Part shown: one piece after another, positions 22,140-35,103 of the stretch
Layout of the letters: each line of letters starts with the position of its first letter
How positions within the stretch are numbered: position 1 is the stretch's first letter
Source of the DNA: Amorphophallus konjac
Lineage: Eukaryota > Streptophyta > Magnoliopsida > Alismatales > Araceae
NCBI GenBank assembly: GCA_022559845.1
Contig: CM040118.1
Coordinates: forward strand, 261,229,519 to 261,293,518
Direction: 5' to 3'
DNA: 64,000 bases
Position numbers and translations under genes: made by a program
Notes under the pieces: generated by a model
The model's database searches: none
Seen by the model: the letters and a program-made list of their open reading frames with translations, nothing else
Told to the model about the DNA's origin: nothing

Positions 22140-22151
22140 GCTCTGATACCA
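22140..22151 (-). promoter_or_regulatory. Element E primer-binding site
   Basis: On the minus strand this reads TGGTATCAGAGC, two bases from the 5' LTR end at 22154, the iMet site. It fixes the element's orientation. Confidence 0.92.
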
Positions 22152-22153
22152 AT

Positions 22154-24402
22154 TGATGTGACACCACCTTGGGTGGCAATCACAAGGCCAATGAACCTTG
22201 GACCTATGATTCGCAAGTAAACAACTTGGACAATGAAATTACTCGGGCGAGCTCACTCACTTACCGGATACTATTGCCCATGGGCAAGTTGGCGATGGTG
22301 GGGAGGGTCCAAAGTGGGACCTTGACGTTCCGAGGCTTGGCTTCGCTATGGCTGACCCCCAAAGGGGCTGGGATACCCAATTTAGTGGGCGGCCAGCATG
22401 CCAAAGGCATAGGTTGTAGGGTCGCTCTCACCTCACTCTGCGGTGGCCACTCAATTGGAGGGAAATTTGGATCAAGCACTCACTTACCGTCCGACGGAGC
22501 TAAAGACAATACTAAATAAGCATGAATAAACCAGCGAGGGATGTGTCTCGGAACTCACCTGATCGGTGTGAGAACACCGATCCCGGCCGATAGACGAGGG
22601 CGAGCGGGGAGGCGTGGATACGCACCCGCACGCCGCGCCGATGTCGCTTAACCCTGTTTAAGTGATTACAACACTACGCCTCTCGCAGGAGGGGGATCTT
22701 GGGGTGGGGGTTAACTATGAATACATCCAAAACTACCTCCACACAGGGAGGGGCCTTCAGCCGGCCATGCAAAAGAGGAAAAATCGGGCTAGAAACAAAG
22801 AATGGTGGCCGATGTCGATTCTGTCCACTCTCTGCGATTCAGGATAGGCAGTTGGTTCTCTGGATGCTGCGGCCACTCAAGAATTTTTCCGATGACAAAA
22901 CTAGTTGGAGATTGCTCTTAGCTGGGCCGGGATGACGCCTGAATTTTGGTAATTTCGTCGGGCACCGGTGCTGGTCGGAGTAGGAGCTTGAACAGGGGAA
23001 CAGGTTGACAGTTCTGACTACTTCAGGAACTCAGAAGCATGAAGCATAGGATGCCACGACCTATCCTGAACTCAGAATGAGGCTCCGCCAGAGTCGACAG
23101 AATCGTATGTGAGTCCTCTTCGTAACAAGCTTGACGGGGATGCCGTTCGTTGTCGGAGCAGACCGGTAGGCTCAGAACGCTGAGGGGGGGTCGGTGCAGA
23201 CTGAGTGGAGGCAGAACCGCGTACCTGGGGAATAAAAATGATAACTCTAAGTTCCGGTCGCCAAACTGGGCTCTGCTTCTTAGGGATGATAGAAGACTCG
23301 TAGTATAAGATTTTTTTAGAAGAACTCTTGATCAGATTCCCAACAGGTTCGTCGTAGTCGAGCTTCCACTCCGGCTCTGGTCTCCTGCCAGGGAGGCTTT
23401 GCGCAGTCGAGGAAGAAAGGGCCTCCCGATCAGCACGGTGCTCGGATGATGACGAAACCACCTCGCTTGGAAAGCTCTCTGGACGACCTTTCTAGAGATA
23501 TATGGTACACCTCCTGAAGTCTCACTATGACGCTGTGGAACTCTCTGTAATCTGCGGGTGGTCTGCTGCTTGCGAACCAGAATAGGGCCTGGTAGGGAGT
23601 GGAGGTAAGAGAGGGGAGAATGGGGAAGGAGGGCTGATGGTTGGCTGTGGGTGCGACCCAAGTGGTGGGGGGTGATGGGGAGGGGAGGGGAGCAGTTAGA
23701 AAGGGGAGAGAAATTCAAATTTGGGCTAGGGTTTGAGCCCCTTCAGCCTTTGGGAGATGGAAGGGTGCTTAGGAAAGGGTAGTGGGTGGTTGGGGGTTGG
23801 AGGGTGGCTTAGAGATTGGTGGGTTCTATCTTGGGGGTTGGGGGGACTTGAATGAGGGTATGGGGAAGGGGGGAATATTAATGAAGAGTGAATGGGAGGA
23901 GAGAGAAGAAATTTCGAAATTTGGGGGTAGGGAAGAGAGAGAGAGAGGGGGGGACCCCTTAGAGAGAGTGAGAGAGTGAGAGAGAGGGGAATCCACCCCT
24001 TAGAGAGAGAGAGGGAGAGAGAGATGGAGAATCCACTCCAATTGCACTAGAACACTCAATTTTTGATTGACCAAAAGATTACATATGAGGGAGTGGGATG
24101 GTCTATTTATAGGCACTCATATTTTCCTAGGACTAAAATGACCCTGACTAAACAACTAATGACCAAAGTAGTGCAAGGGAGGGGTGCCCCTAGGCCAAGC
24201 CCACTAGTTGGGCCCAAATGACTATCAAACTGACCCATTAACCTATTAACTGACTCAAATAAAGAAGGATTACACATCTATGACTCAAATAAGATGAAAA
24301 TTACATGCCACTACTCAAAATTAAGTGATGGAGATGATGATGCACCGATGGCGAGTAACTGGAGTCTCGAAAAAGATGGAATGACTGGGGATGTCCCCAT
24401 CA
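22154..24402 (-). repeat. Element E 5' LTR, with TATA box
   Basis: 2249 bp. On the minus strand a TATA box, TATAAATA, lies at 24104-24111, leaving about 290 bp of U3 upstream of it and a leader of nearly 2 kb downstream. A perfect 8-bp hairpin is at 22562-22581, with a GTGAGT donor-like site beside it (22553-22558, minus strand). The conserved GGGAGGGGCCTTCAG block is at 22746. Confidence 0.9.
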
Positions 24403-24407
24403 GTGGT

Positions 24408-24980
24408 TGGGGGGTGGCTTAGGTGGATGGGCTAGGGTTGATGTAGAGGGTGAGGTGGAGGAGAGAGAGAAAATTCGAAATTGGGTGTGGAGGAGAGAGA
24501 AAGGGGAGTGGAAGAGAGAGATTAAGAGAGGGATAGGTGGGATTCTCTCCCTAAGACTTCTCACCTCACTAATGGATTCACTCCACAATAAATCTGAAGT
24601 TAGAACTCACAAAATGGCAAATTTTCATTCATTCCAAATGGGGGGAATGGGGTCCTATATATAGGCAACCCACATTTTACAAAAAGTCCCTGACTCTTGC
24701 AAAAATGACAAATAACCAAGGGAAGGGGGGGCGCCCTTGGGCCTAGCCCAATGAATTGGGCCCATAAACTAATCTATCAACCTAATGACACTTAATCCTA
24801 GTTAAATGACTCATTAACCTGCGTGCAAGACTCAAATAAAAGAAAAATTACATAATTATGACTCAAAGAAAATATGAATATTACATGAATTGACTAAGAA
24901 AAATGTGACGGACACATTGGAACCATGCTAGCGAGCAACCGTGGTTTTGAAAATATGAAGGGCGAGAGATGCCCCCATCA
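24408..24980 (-). repeat. Element D 3' LTR, second part
   Basis: Resumes D after element E and matches about 28976-29546. It contains the TATATATA word near 24656 and ends CCCCCATCA at 24980. Confidence 0.9.
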
Positions 24981-27097
24981 TACTCCCGGGGTGTGGAGAA
25001 CTCGACTCCGTCAAGTAAGAGTCCTTCCCTCCTCGGAGGGTGTAGAAGTGATGCCGCCCTCAAGTCTTCCGAAGGAGACCGATCCATCCACCCGTCGAGG
25101 TAGCGCTCATTCACCTTGCTCCTGGTGATAGTGACATGTTCATCCAATATTCGTTCAATGTGCTCACGCTGGGCTCTCTTGGTTGGTGATCTCTCCTCAC
25201 GGGTGGGTGCTCTCTCAACAGGAGGAATAGGCTCAATATACTCACTCGGTACCACCGTGGGCCCCTTATATGGCACTAGGTCGGCTACATTGAATGTGGG
25301 ACTCACTCCATACTCCTCAGGAAGATCTAACTCGTAGGCATTAGTGCCAAGGCGTCTCAGAACCTGGAAGGGACCAACCCCACGAGACCTCAATTTCGAG
25401 ATGGCTCCTGGGGAGAGTCTCTCTATCCTCACCATCACAAAGTCACCAGCGTGGAATTCTTGGTGACGTCGATGAGAGTCGGCCTGCCTTTTATAAGTCT
25501 CATTCTTTTTGCTGATGTGCTTGCCAAAGTTTTTATGTAATTTTATGAATGCTGACATTCTAGGGGTGATGGGTGGACCTGGGCAACCAAAAGTAGACCA
25601 ATCATGCTTTGATGCCAAGAAGACTTTGATGGAATTAGGAGGGCCGGGGCAACCATATGTGGACTTATCATGCAATGCTCTCATGTAGACTTTGGTGGGC
25701 CTAGGTGGGCTGGGACACCCATAGGTAAACCTATCATGCAAAGTGGTGATGAATGTCGGGGGACTCGGACATCCGTAGATGCTTTTGACATGTGTATCAC
25801 CAATGTTAAATGAGGGAGGGTCAATACACCCGAATATGAACCAATCATGCATCCTACTTGACATGTGGGTGATATGAACGAGTGGACCTGACTTATTAAT
25901 CATGCCAAGTGGTGTTGTACGCCAAGACTTACGCACTCTTGTGCCAAAGAGGTCTCCTATGTGTGGGCTTTTGGACTTCCATTGGAATGGATCAAAGGGG
26001 TCTAGGAAGGTGGATATCATGAAGTGGGGCACTTCCTTGATCCCTAGGAGTATATTGTCCATAGTCATGGCTCCCATGGTGTAACTCGAGTCTAGGAAGG
26101 GGTGGGCTTGATCCATCACGGTGGGTTGGAGTAGGGAAAGGTGGGTGGTGGGTAAGGTGGTTGGGCCACATGGGTATCCGTACTCCCATTGGAAGGGGTC
26201 AAAGGGATCATGGTAAGGTTTACCTAGAGAGAGGAACTCCATGTCCCCAAGGTCCTCACAAGGTGGTGAGTCATCCTCCTCCCAAGTAGTTGGTCCAAGG
26301 TCTCTAGTGGTTTGACCGTTCAAGGTACTTGGGATCTCAAGGGGTGGGGAGTAGACCGGGATGGGTTCTTCCTCCAAGGGGAGAAATAGGAGGATCTCAC
26401 TAGCACAATGCCCACTTGTGCAAAGGGAGGTGATGGAACCGATGGATGGGTGGACAAAGTCGACGGTGCTAGGCTCCAATGGTCCCATGGCTAGTAGGCC
26501 GGTTAAGTGGGCTTGCCAATGTAGGCAATCCACAAGGTCTCCCAAGTCTTCCACAGAGTAGAAGTTTTGATAAGTGACATGGGGAGGTCGGGTGGGAACA
26601 ATTTGGGATTTATATCCCAAAGGTGGTGAGCTAGGGAGGGTGGGACATTGCTTGAGCCATTGGAGTATGGACTCATCTATGGTGAGGGTGCCATGTGTGA
26701 CGGTGCATGTCTTTTGAGGATCCTGACCATGAGGGGTGGGGGAAGATTGAGGCTCTTCTTCTTTATTGGTGGGAGCTTGGGCTTCCTATATGGTGATAAG
26801 AGGGTCCATATGGGCATAAATCTTTCTAAGTTCATTTCTCATCTCAACCCAAGAGTCGATGGGCTCTTGCCTTCCAACTTCTCTTAAGCCTACAATGTTT
26901 TGCCATTCATTTCTAGCTTGGCGCCAGAGCAAACTTTTGGCATAGTTGACTTGCATAGACCCTGACATGGTGAACCTCCCAAAGTGGTGATCTATAGAGC
27001 TTTCCCATTCTAGATATAAACTAGGGTGGGATCCATCCAACATAAAGACGTCTATTGGGTCCAAGCGAGACGAGTAGGCTAAGTAGGAAGTGGCCAT
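24881..27097 (-). pseudogene. Element D polyprotein: Gag - unknown region - integrase C-terminus - chromodomain remnant
   Basis: Frame from ATG 27097 (MATSYLAYS) to 24881, broken once by TAG 26786-26788. The Gag part (YLEWESSIDHHFGRF ... EWQNIVGLREV ... MRNELRKIYA) lines up with C and E. The Pro-rich stretch present in C and E is missing here. Then come the unknown region with two DPFDPFQWE words, five FGC/YGC-type repeats (about 25560-25860), an integrase C-terminal segment with the GPFQVLRRLG and FNVADLVPYKG words, and a chromodomain start (ERILDEHVT) whose second half is degraded. No protease, RT, RNase H or integrase catalytic core is present. The end overlaps the 3' LTR. Confidence 0.8.
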
Positions 27098-27160
27098 GAT
27101 GATCGGGTGATAAATGCAATGGCCCTAGGACAAGACTTAGTAGAGACAAGTCTAGAACTT

Positions 27161-27172
27161 GCTCTGATACCA
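27161..27172 (-). promoter_or_regulatory. Element D primer-binding site
   Basis: On the minus strand this reads TGGTATCAGAGC, two bases from the 5' LTR end at 27175. Confidence 0.92.
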
Positions 27173-27174
27173 AT

Positions 27175-29546
27175 TGATGTGAAACCACCTAGGACTTACC
27201 AAGCAAGCATAATTTAGCATTCAAACGGACCGATAATGGCGACCGCTCACCCGATGCTCACCCAAGTCCCGGGGTAACTTGGCAATGCCAAGGTGAAGTT
27301 GAGAGGGTTAGGCCCTTGCTGGTAGAGGGCCAGAAAGGCCAAGGTTGACTCCCAACGGTAATGGCAGCCCAATTCAAGGGAGCCGACGTCGTGCCGAGGG
27401 CACTGGTTCCACACTTTTCCCACGGTGATCTCTTATAGCAAGGGAGCTTAAGGATCGGGCTCTCATTCACGGCCAGCAGAGTTATGAACTAATATTGACT
27501 GAATAAATACTAAGTAGAGCAAAGTTTGGAGCACTTACTCGACCGGTTTGAAGAAATCGGTCCCGCTCGGAGACGTGGGCGAGCGGGGAGGCGTGGGGAT
27601 CCCCACACGTCGCGTCGGGGCAGCTTGACCTGTTTAAATAATTACAAAACTACACCTCTCGTAGTAGGGGGATCTTGGGGTGGGGATAACTTGTTATTAC
27701 ATCCAAAAACTACCTCCACACAGGGAGGGGCCTTCAGCCGGCCAAGCGGGGAGGGGAGAAACGGGGAAAAGAACGCTGAATGGAGACCAAGATCAGTTCT
27801 GCCTGCTCTCTACGAGTGCTGATAGACAGTCGAAGCAGTGGCTTCTGTGACTGCTCCCGAATTTTGTTGGGGACGAAACCACCTGGAAAATCTTCGTAGG
27901 AGGATAGGGAAGTCGTCCAAATTTTTATGGAATTTTGGAAAGTCATTGTTGGCCGAGGCAGAGTCTCGAACAGGGAGCCAGACCTTCAGTTCTGACTGCT
28001 TCTGTATCACCACAGCAGGAAGAAGAGGTTTCAACCAATGCTCCTGAGCTCAGAATGAGGCACCGCTGAAGTAGTTGGAACCGCCTGTGAGTCCTCTCCG
28101 AAACGATTCTGACGGAGATGCCAAATGTTGTCGGAGCAGACCGGTAGGCTCTGAACACTGAGGGGGGGTCGGTGCAGACTGAGTGGAGGCAGAACCGCGC
28201 ACCCGGGGAAGAGAATTGATAACTTTCAGATCCGGACGCCAAACTGAGTTCTACTTCTTGGGGATGAAAGAAAACTCGGAGTATAATATTTTTGAAGAAG
28301 AACTCTCATTCAGATTCCCAGTAGGATCACCTCAGTCAAGCTTCCACTCAGGTTCCGATTTCCTGCCAGAGATGCTTTGTGCAGTCGAGGGAGAACTACT
28401 CTCCCGGGCAGCACGGTGCTCGGACGACGACGAAACCACCGCCGTTGCGAACAAGACTGGCAGACGCTTCTGGAAATGCCTCTTGTGCTTCCAGGGGCAC
28501 CGGGATGAAGATGTGGTCGGCTCTGCAAGATGCTGCTTCTCTGCAGGACTCTCAGATGTGGACAGGTTCGCCGGTGCAGCTTCAGATGAACATGAGATGG
28601 TGATGGTAGGCTGTGGGGGCGACCCCAGGCTATTAAGGGGTCTGGGAGGGGGCAAACCAAGGTGAGGGAGGGGGAGAATGGGGACTGGAAGGGGGTCTAG
28701 CAGGTGGTGGGAGGGAGAGCTACGAATTTGGTGTTGGAGGGTGAGGGAGAGGGAGATCTCTCTCTCTTGGGGAGTCTAGGGCATGGGGGAGGAGAGAGTG
28801 GAGGGAAAATATTCATTCTCTAGGGAGTTGGGAGATTGTGTGGGGAAGGGAGGAGATTGTGTTGGTGAGAGGGAGATTGTGTTGGGAAGGACAAGATGCT
28901 CCTAGGGAAGGAGGGGGGGTAGGTGGTAGTTAGGGAGGTGGTAGTGAATGCACTTAGAGAAGTGGAGAGGTGGTTGGGGGGTGTCTTAGGTGGATGGGCT
29001 AGGGTTGATGTGGAGGGTGAGGTGGAGGAGAGAGAGAAAAATTGAAATTGGGTGTGGAGGAGAGAGAAAGGGGAGTGGAAGAGAGAGATTAAGAGAGGGA
29101 TGGGTGGGATTCTCTCCCTAAGACTTCTCACCTCACTAATGGATTCACTCCACAATAAATCTGAAGTTAGAACTCACAAAATGGCAAATTTTCATTCATT
29201 CCAAATGGGGGGAATGGGGTCATATATATAGGCAACCCACATTTTACAAAAAGTCCCTGACTCTTGCAATAATGACAAATAACTAAGGGAAGGGGGGCGC
29301 CCTTGGGCCTAGCCCAATGAATTGGGCCCATAAACTAATCTATCAACCTAATGACACTTAATCCTAGGTAAATGACTCATTAACCTAGGTACAAGACTCA
29401 AATAAAAGGAAAAGTACATAATTATGACTCAAAAAAAATATGAAAATTACATGAATTGACTAAGGAAAATGTGACGGACACATTGGAACCATGCTAGCGA
29501 GCAACCGGGGTTTTGAAAATATGAAGGGCGAGAGATGCCCCCATCA
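27175..29546 (-). repeat. Element D 5' LTR, with TATA box
   Basis: A 2372-bp uninterrupted copy. The TATATATA box is at 29223-29230 (palindromic, read on the minus strand). The hairpin/donor block is at 27533-27561 and the GGGAGGGGCCTTCAG block at 27723. The plus-strand frames inside it are shadows of repeat sequence. Confidence 0.9.
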
Positions 29547-30530
29547 GCTTGAGAGGAGATATGGGGAAATTCGTAATTAGGAAACTCCACATCTGGACAG
29601 CAGGCTGAGGCAGATCTGCGCACCATCACGAAACGAATTACTGCCGACGATCCAGAACTCCGATCGACGTGAAACCACCTCTGAAATCTTTCTGACTCGT
29701 AGAAGTATCACTGGGAATTTTGGTGGAAGAAGATGATAAGAGGATGGGGAGGATATGGGGGCGAGTCACACTCCCAAGATCAGTCCCGTCATGGGAGTGG
29801 GCTGGGTATCACACCCAAGGGAGGGGAAAGAGAATCACACTCTTAATGCAAATTTCACTCACAAATCTTTCATTAGCCTTTAACCTGTCATCATACAAGT
29901 CTTTATATAGTGGTTTGGCAAGGGGAGGGGCTGGGGAGGTTCGAAGGAACCAAGGGGAGGGGAGGGGGCTGCGCCCCTTTGACTAAGATAGGAAGGGAGG
30001 GGGAGACAAGGGAACATACTTCACCTACCTTCACCTACCTTTGAATTTCAAAGTGAAGGGGGGTAGGTGGAAGCCCTCCTTTTAAACCAGCAGCCATTTT
30101 CTATGTCCCATGTGGTAAATGGGGAGGGGAAGAAAAGAAAACAAAAGAAAATTCAGCCTAATACAAACAAAGAAGGGGGCGCCCCCTTCATGGGCCAACA
30201 TTGGGCCAAGCTTGGTCCATGGTCAACCCAAACCCAATCAACCATGTATGGCTTAAGGCCTTCCCAATCTAGATGGCCCATGAAAGAAGGAAGCCCAATT
30301 GGGCCTTACATAGCTTATGGATCCATCATAATGGTCCAAGGCCACTCCTTCTTAATGAATTCTAAAGGGGCTTAACCAAGATGGCCCTCTTACAACTAGC
30401 CCAATATGAAAACACAAGTACAATGACACATTACAAGCCCAATTTTAATGCAAAAAGTATCCAATCTTAAGCCAAATTGCCTCCATTTCAAAGGAAAGTC
30501 GAAGTAGCCCGATTGGTGCTCCGCGTATGG
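29547..30530 (-). repeat. LTR remnant F, right part
   Basis: Continues the LTR split by D. It contains 'aactccacatctgg', a 'gacgtgaaaccacctctg' stretch like the D LTR, and a run of 'ggcccaa'-rich sequence like the ends of C and D LTRs. A clean CATCA end is not found, so the limit near 30530 is a guess. Confidence 0.4.
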
Positions 30531-32291
30531 TACTATCGGTTCGCCGACTCGTGCTATTCGCTTTCTCTGGTGTCCACACCAAGAAGAGAGGAGAGAGAAC
30601 AGAGGGAGAGAAAGTGAGAGATGTGAGGGAAGAGAGAGGAGAGATGAGGGTTAAGAAGAAAAAGAAATTAGAAAATTATGCAATTTTCCTAAAATCCAAT
30701 TTTCGGCATGAAAATCCATAAATTTAAAAAAATATGAAAAAATAGTCTTCGCGATCCTCGGAACGAGCACAACGCACATGTAGCGTCCTTGAGTCGCAAA
30801 ACTCAATAGTCAACTCTCCACAGGGTTCTGCAAGTTATACAAGGGAAAAACTCGCATGGATCGTAAAACACATAGTAGGACCCACGAAAGCGATCCGATA
30901 GCTCTCCGATTCCAATCCGAAGAATCCAGGATATTACATGAACACATGGCTAAAATATATTATCCGCTCGTAGCTTACCAACAAGGACCCACAACAACAA
31001 TCTCGGAGAACGCATCTCTAGGACCACGATCCGAACCGAGAGCACAATTCTCAAGAAATACATAGAAAGAAAAGGGTACTCGACTAGTATATACGCCGAC
31101 AGATTTCCCCAATTCTCAAACCTGCTAGTGCCAACAACCACAAAGCCTCAAGCGACGGCACAGCAACCAACAACATCAAGGCACACATAGCCAAGATGAA
31201 ATTACACTGAGGAAACAAACCTCTCTGCCGGTCAGAATCTTCCAACCAAACGATCCTCGACCGGTGGGTTATAAGCCCACAAGCTTCCGCTACACACTCA
31301 ACACCTCACATACAGGCATCATAACAAACTCGGCATCTGCATCTCAGCACACACTCGGCGCCATCACAATTCACAAAACTGCAATGTACCACGCCTCAAG
31401 TACCGATCTTACCAACAGCCGATCATAAGTCACCAAGTGTAAACCATGAAGAGCACCAGCTTCAGCATAAAGCACAAATAACGCTAATCTCAGCTTATCC
31501 TCACGTCCCAAAACAATTACTGAACCTTCATAGCACGACAGCCACCAAATCACGGCACGTGGGACACGGTGCACAATGGCCCCCAAATGTAAAAATCGGG
31601 TCCAATTGCAGGCCACCGCCGAAATAAGAGCAGATCAGGTTCAAAACTAACACAGTCCACACATAAGCAGACACGCAGGACAAGGCTTCACTGAGACAAC
31701 ACTTCAAAAGCTTACCTCGAAAAGGTGCCACGAGATAGGATGAGAAGAATCAAGCTCGACTAACAGCAGCCCACCAGGAAGGAAATCCTAGGTTCGCCCG
31801 AGCATTCTCTCAAACAAGGCATCCAATCGACCACCTCAACACAACCTTAACACCTTAGGGGCTGAACAAATGTCAAGTACGCACGGCCAAAGCAACATGA
31901 GAATGTGCACAACCATCACCGGAACAATAAAGACACCAGCCACCTGAACACGCCACGGAAAAATCTCGAATATTACACCACAGATTCACGCCTACCGACG
32001 AACTCTGCTAAGTACAGCATAACCGAGACAAACATCATAAAAAAAGAAGAACGCTCCATCAGAACTTGACGAGATCAAAACCATCTCGCACAGTGCCAAC
32101 ACAGCACGCACAAGACCACACACAAAAGCAAAGCGATAAACAATCACAAAACCTATGCCAGTTGCCGACTGTACTGGACCTTCAGGACTCTGAGCACTGT
32201 GATATCTCGAATTCCCATGTACTTTCACAAACACAAGCTCAGATAGCTTAGAAAAACTCCAAACAACTCTGAACTCTACACTAATACCAAC
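30531..32291. other. Probable internal region of element A, non-coding
   Basis: About 1.76 kb without a convincing frame; the frames present are short and show no family motif. With 13401-14065 it is all that remains of A's interior, so A looks like a non-coding, non-autonomous element or a heavily deleted one. Confidence 0.4.
32278..32289 (-). promoter_or_regulatory. Degenerate primer-binding site of element A
   Basis: On the minus strand this reads TGGTATTAGTGT, 9 of 12 matches to the iMet site, and lies two bases from the TGTGACGAC start of the repeat at 32292. This is the main reason for calling A an LTR element on the minus strand. Confidence 0.5.
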
Positions 32292-33347
32292 TGTGACGAC
32301 CCAGTCTCCGGATACTAGATAAACCTGATACCACTTGGATTCCGAGAGGCCTCTCAAGAGCGGGAAGGCTCCAAAGGGATAGAAAGGTATGCGAGAGTAT
32401 ATTGAACTTCCAGATAAAGCAATAAGCAATTAAATTTCAATGAACAGGATTGCTAAAATAGTAGAAATAAAATTATATTTTATTTATAATTAAACTAACA
32501 GAGTCCAGTCCAACCAAAGTATAGTACAACAGAAAAGAGAACGTACCCTCAAGTCGGGGGAAGCCCGACACTAGCAAACATTGGCACTAAGAACCACGTA
32601 CTGCACCTCCAAGCACGAGGAAGAACAACTACACCTGAAAAGTCAGGGGTGAGCCTCCTATCACTGGCTCAGTAGGGATCTTGCAGAACCCTACCATGAA
32701 ACAAAAGCAGTAAATAGCAGCAGTAGCAAGAACAACAGTAAAGAGGAAAAGTCGTACCACAGAAACACGGTAGCCGACCGAACCTCGGCCCTCTAAGCTA
32801 CTCCAAACAACCAAAGAAAGGTGAACCCCTATCTCACAAAGTCGCGCATTATCGATCCATTGATAAACCGCAAAACCTCATCGTGAAGGCCTACGAAAAC
32901 AAACAAAAGCCTTACAAGGGACCTACACTGTCGAAGGCACCAACACACACACGAACTCATCATCGTGTAACGAGTGAAGCCAAACACGGGCTACTCGGCG
33001 AGTCACGAAAACACAAGTCATGCGTCAAGTGATAGAAGCACCTCCTCACTAGAAGAACAGTCAGATGCGTCCACTGATGTCTTACACTGCGCCACAAGTA
33101 TCTCTCACTCGCCTGGAACGGCAGTAACTGAGACATTCAGAATGACCAAGTATCAAGTAATGAGTGACTAGTCAGGGTTACGCCCGTCGGCGCTCATCCA
33201 AACGCCCCTGACCACGTGTGCATACAAAAGCTCAATGTCTTGAGCTAGGCCTCTGGCTAGTTTTCCCCTCTCATAAGACTCTCACGGCAAGACAAAGGGG
33301 CCCACGGCAACTAGCCTACAAACCATCTCAACCGGGACTCACCCCGC
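32292..33347 (-). repeat. Element A, right (5') LTR, first part
   Basis: Starts TGTGACGACC. From about 32549 it matches 1-245 and then 11436-12055. It is cut at 33347 by element B and resumes at 62775. It shows the uninterrupted form of the site where the copia element inserted in the other copy (near 32761). Confidence 0.6.
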
Positions 33348-35090
33348 TATTGATTTGTTTTGCCTCTCTTCTTCCTTTTGTTTCGATGTGTAATAAAGAT
33401 GATAAGCAAAAATCAAAGATCTCAATCAACCCAAGGACATGTGAACCATGAACATAGGCAACTAGAACAAGCTCAAGCATGGGCATGCTATCTCAAGCAT
33501 CAAGCTAAACTAAGGGAATAAAGAAAAACACACGCCGGGGCGTGGAGCAAGAGCAAATAAAAACACACCGCAAGGGTGGAGCAAATAAAGGAAACAAGAG
33601 ATATGAGATGGAGAGAAAGCTAATGCACAATACTAAGAAAGAACGTGATCGCCACCAAAGTAAACACAAGCCAGAGACTTGAAAATACCTTGGAAATAGG
33701 TGGATGAAGCACCCGCCCACGGGAGAGAAAAAGCCAGTGAAATCTGTAGATCAACCGAATGTAACGGTCTAGACCCCGTGCGTCACAGGAATGTGACGGT
33801 CTCCAGATAAACCGTTATAGAAGCCTGACGCGCCTGCACAAGACCGTCAGAAAACCTGCAGTAATAGCTTGTGGACTCTTTTAACTCCAACTCTTCAGCC
33901 GGCCAGAAGACTTGGACCTCACGTAGTGAACCTGTAAACCTGCCAAAAAATGTGAAAACACAAGAAAACAGACCCAAATTAGCCCTTCAAACAAGTATAG
34001 TATCAACTCTCAAAAGGCTTAAGATCATTCAAAAGGAAAGGGAAGTACCGGGAGAGTTTTGGTTTTTTAACCCCTCTGAGCGTTTTAAAAGATAGGAAGG
34101 ATGTTTAGATGATGAAAACAGATGCAGAACGTGAAAACAAGGAGGGGGGACAATGCCTATGATGAGAGGGAGGAGGAAGAACACAATATGCAATGATGAA
34201 CTTTGAAACTCAATAGAACGAATACTCCCTTCACCGTGAAGCAGATGGACGTGAAAGACAAGTCTCCTTGGTTAGATGTGGCTCCAGGATGCGACAGCAC
34301 TTCGATGCGAACTCCAGATCTTCCTTTCTCGGGCCATGAAGTTAAGGGTGCTATTTATAGGCCCTCAAACTCTCCAGTCGAGCAGAGGATAATCCAGCAA
34401 GAAAAGAGGATAACTCTTAGCAAAATCCTTGAAGATAATATCACCAAGAGTCCATAGAAACAAACAGAAGGTTCTGAGGATCAGATTTGGAAGAGAAATC
34501 ACCAATTCAAATCCTTATCTTGACCACGGAGTAGCAGAGAAAAGGCCTGAACTGCCAGGACTCTCTGTTAGATGTAACGGCTACTCGACAGACCGCCGCA
34601 TGAAAATAACGCGCCAGGGGGATACCGTTACATTTAACCTTATCTCAAAAAAGATAAGATCAACGGGAAGAAGATCAAACAAGTTGGACTCTGCAAGATA
34701 AGTAACGGCCATGAGTGGACGCGTTGGAAGAAAGTAACGGCTGCTCGACAAATCGTTAGAATTAATGGATAGGCCAACGGATAAACTTTGAAACAAAGAC
34801 CTCAAACTTCAGGACTCTTCAAGAAGTAACGGCCTAGGGCGAATGCGTTAGAAGAATGTAACGCCCATGCAGAGGACCGTTAGAAATAATGAAGATCAAA
34901 ATTGATAAGAGCTTGCTAAGCTTCATTCAAGGCGAGACATCACAGAACCATACTCAACCAAGGAGAGAAGACCCATAAAATGAGCTTCAAACCGACGAAG
35001 GAGACTCAATGAAGAGTGAACAACTTGGAGCATCATATAGAGTGAACAATGAGATGACCCAACTTATTGGTTATAAAACGGGTGTCAATA
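33348..35090 (-). repeat. Element B 3' LTR
   Basis: 1743 bp, matching 61026-62769. The ends read TATTGA and TCAATA on the plus strand, instead of TGTTGA and TCAACA in the other copy. TATTTATA at 34352-34359 is the copied TATA box. TAACGG-type inverted repeats are at 33761-33865 and 34572-34890. Confidence 0.93.
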
Positions 35091-35103
35091 GATGCCCCTC
35101 CTT
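35091..35103 (-). promoter_or_regulatory. Element B polypurine tract
   Basis: On the minus strand this reads AAGGAGGGGCATC, directly before the 3' LTR. Confidence 0.85.

Larger units (their letters stand above)
16984..24402 (-). mobile_element. Element E: non-autonomous chromodomain-gypsy relative
   Basis: A 7419-bp minus-strand element with a perfect 5-bp target duplication GTGGT (16979-16983, 24403-24407) and two LTRs of 2249 bp each with TGATG...CATCA ends. The internal 2921 bp carry one long frame with a single stop. Equal LTR lengths and few differences indicate a recent insertion, the youngest level of this nest. It lacks all polymerase domains. Confidence 0.92.
15183..29546 (-). mobile_element. 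Element D: non-autonomous chromodomain-gypsy relative
   Basis: A minus-strand LTR element whose LTRs start TGATG and end CATCA on the plus strand. The target repeat is 4 of 5 matched (ACTTG 15178-15182, GCTTG 29547-29551). Its left LTR is interrupted by element E; without E the element is about 6.9 kb. It has an iMet primer site and one polyprotein frame (Gag part plus integrase tail) but no protease, RT, RNase H or integrase core. It sits inside LTR remnant F. Confidence 0.85.
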
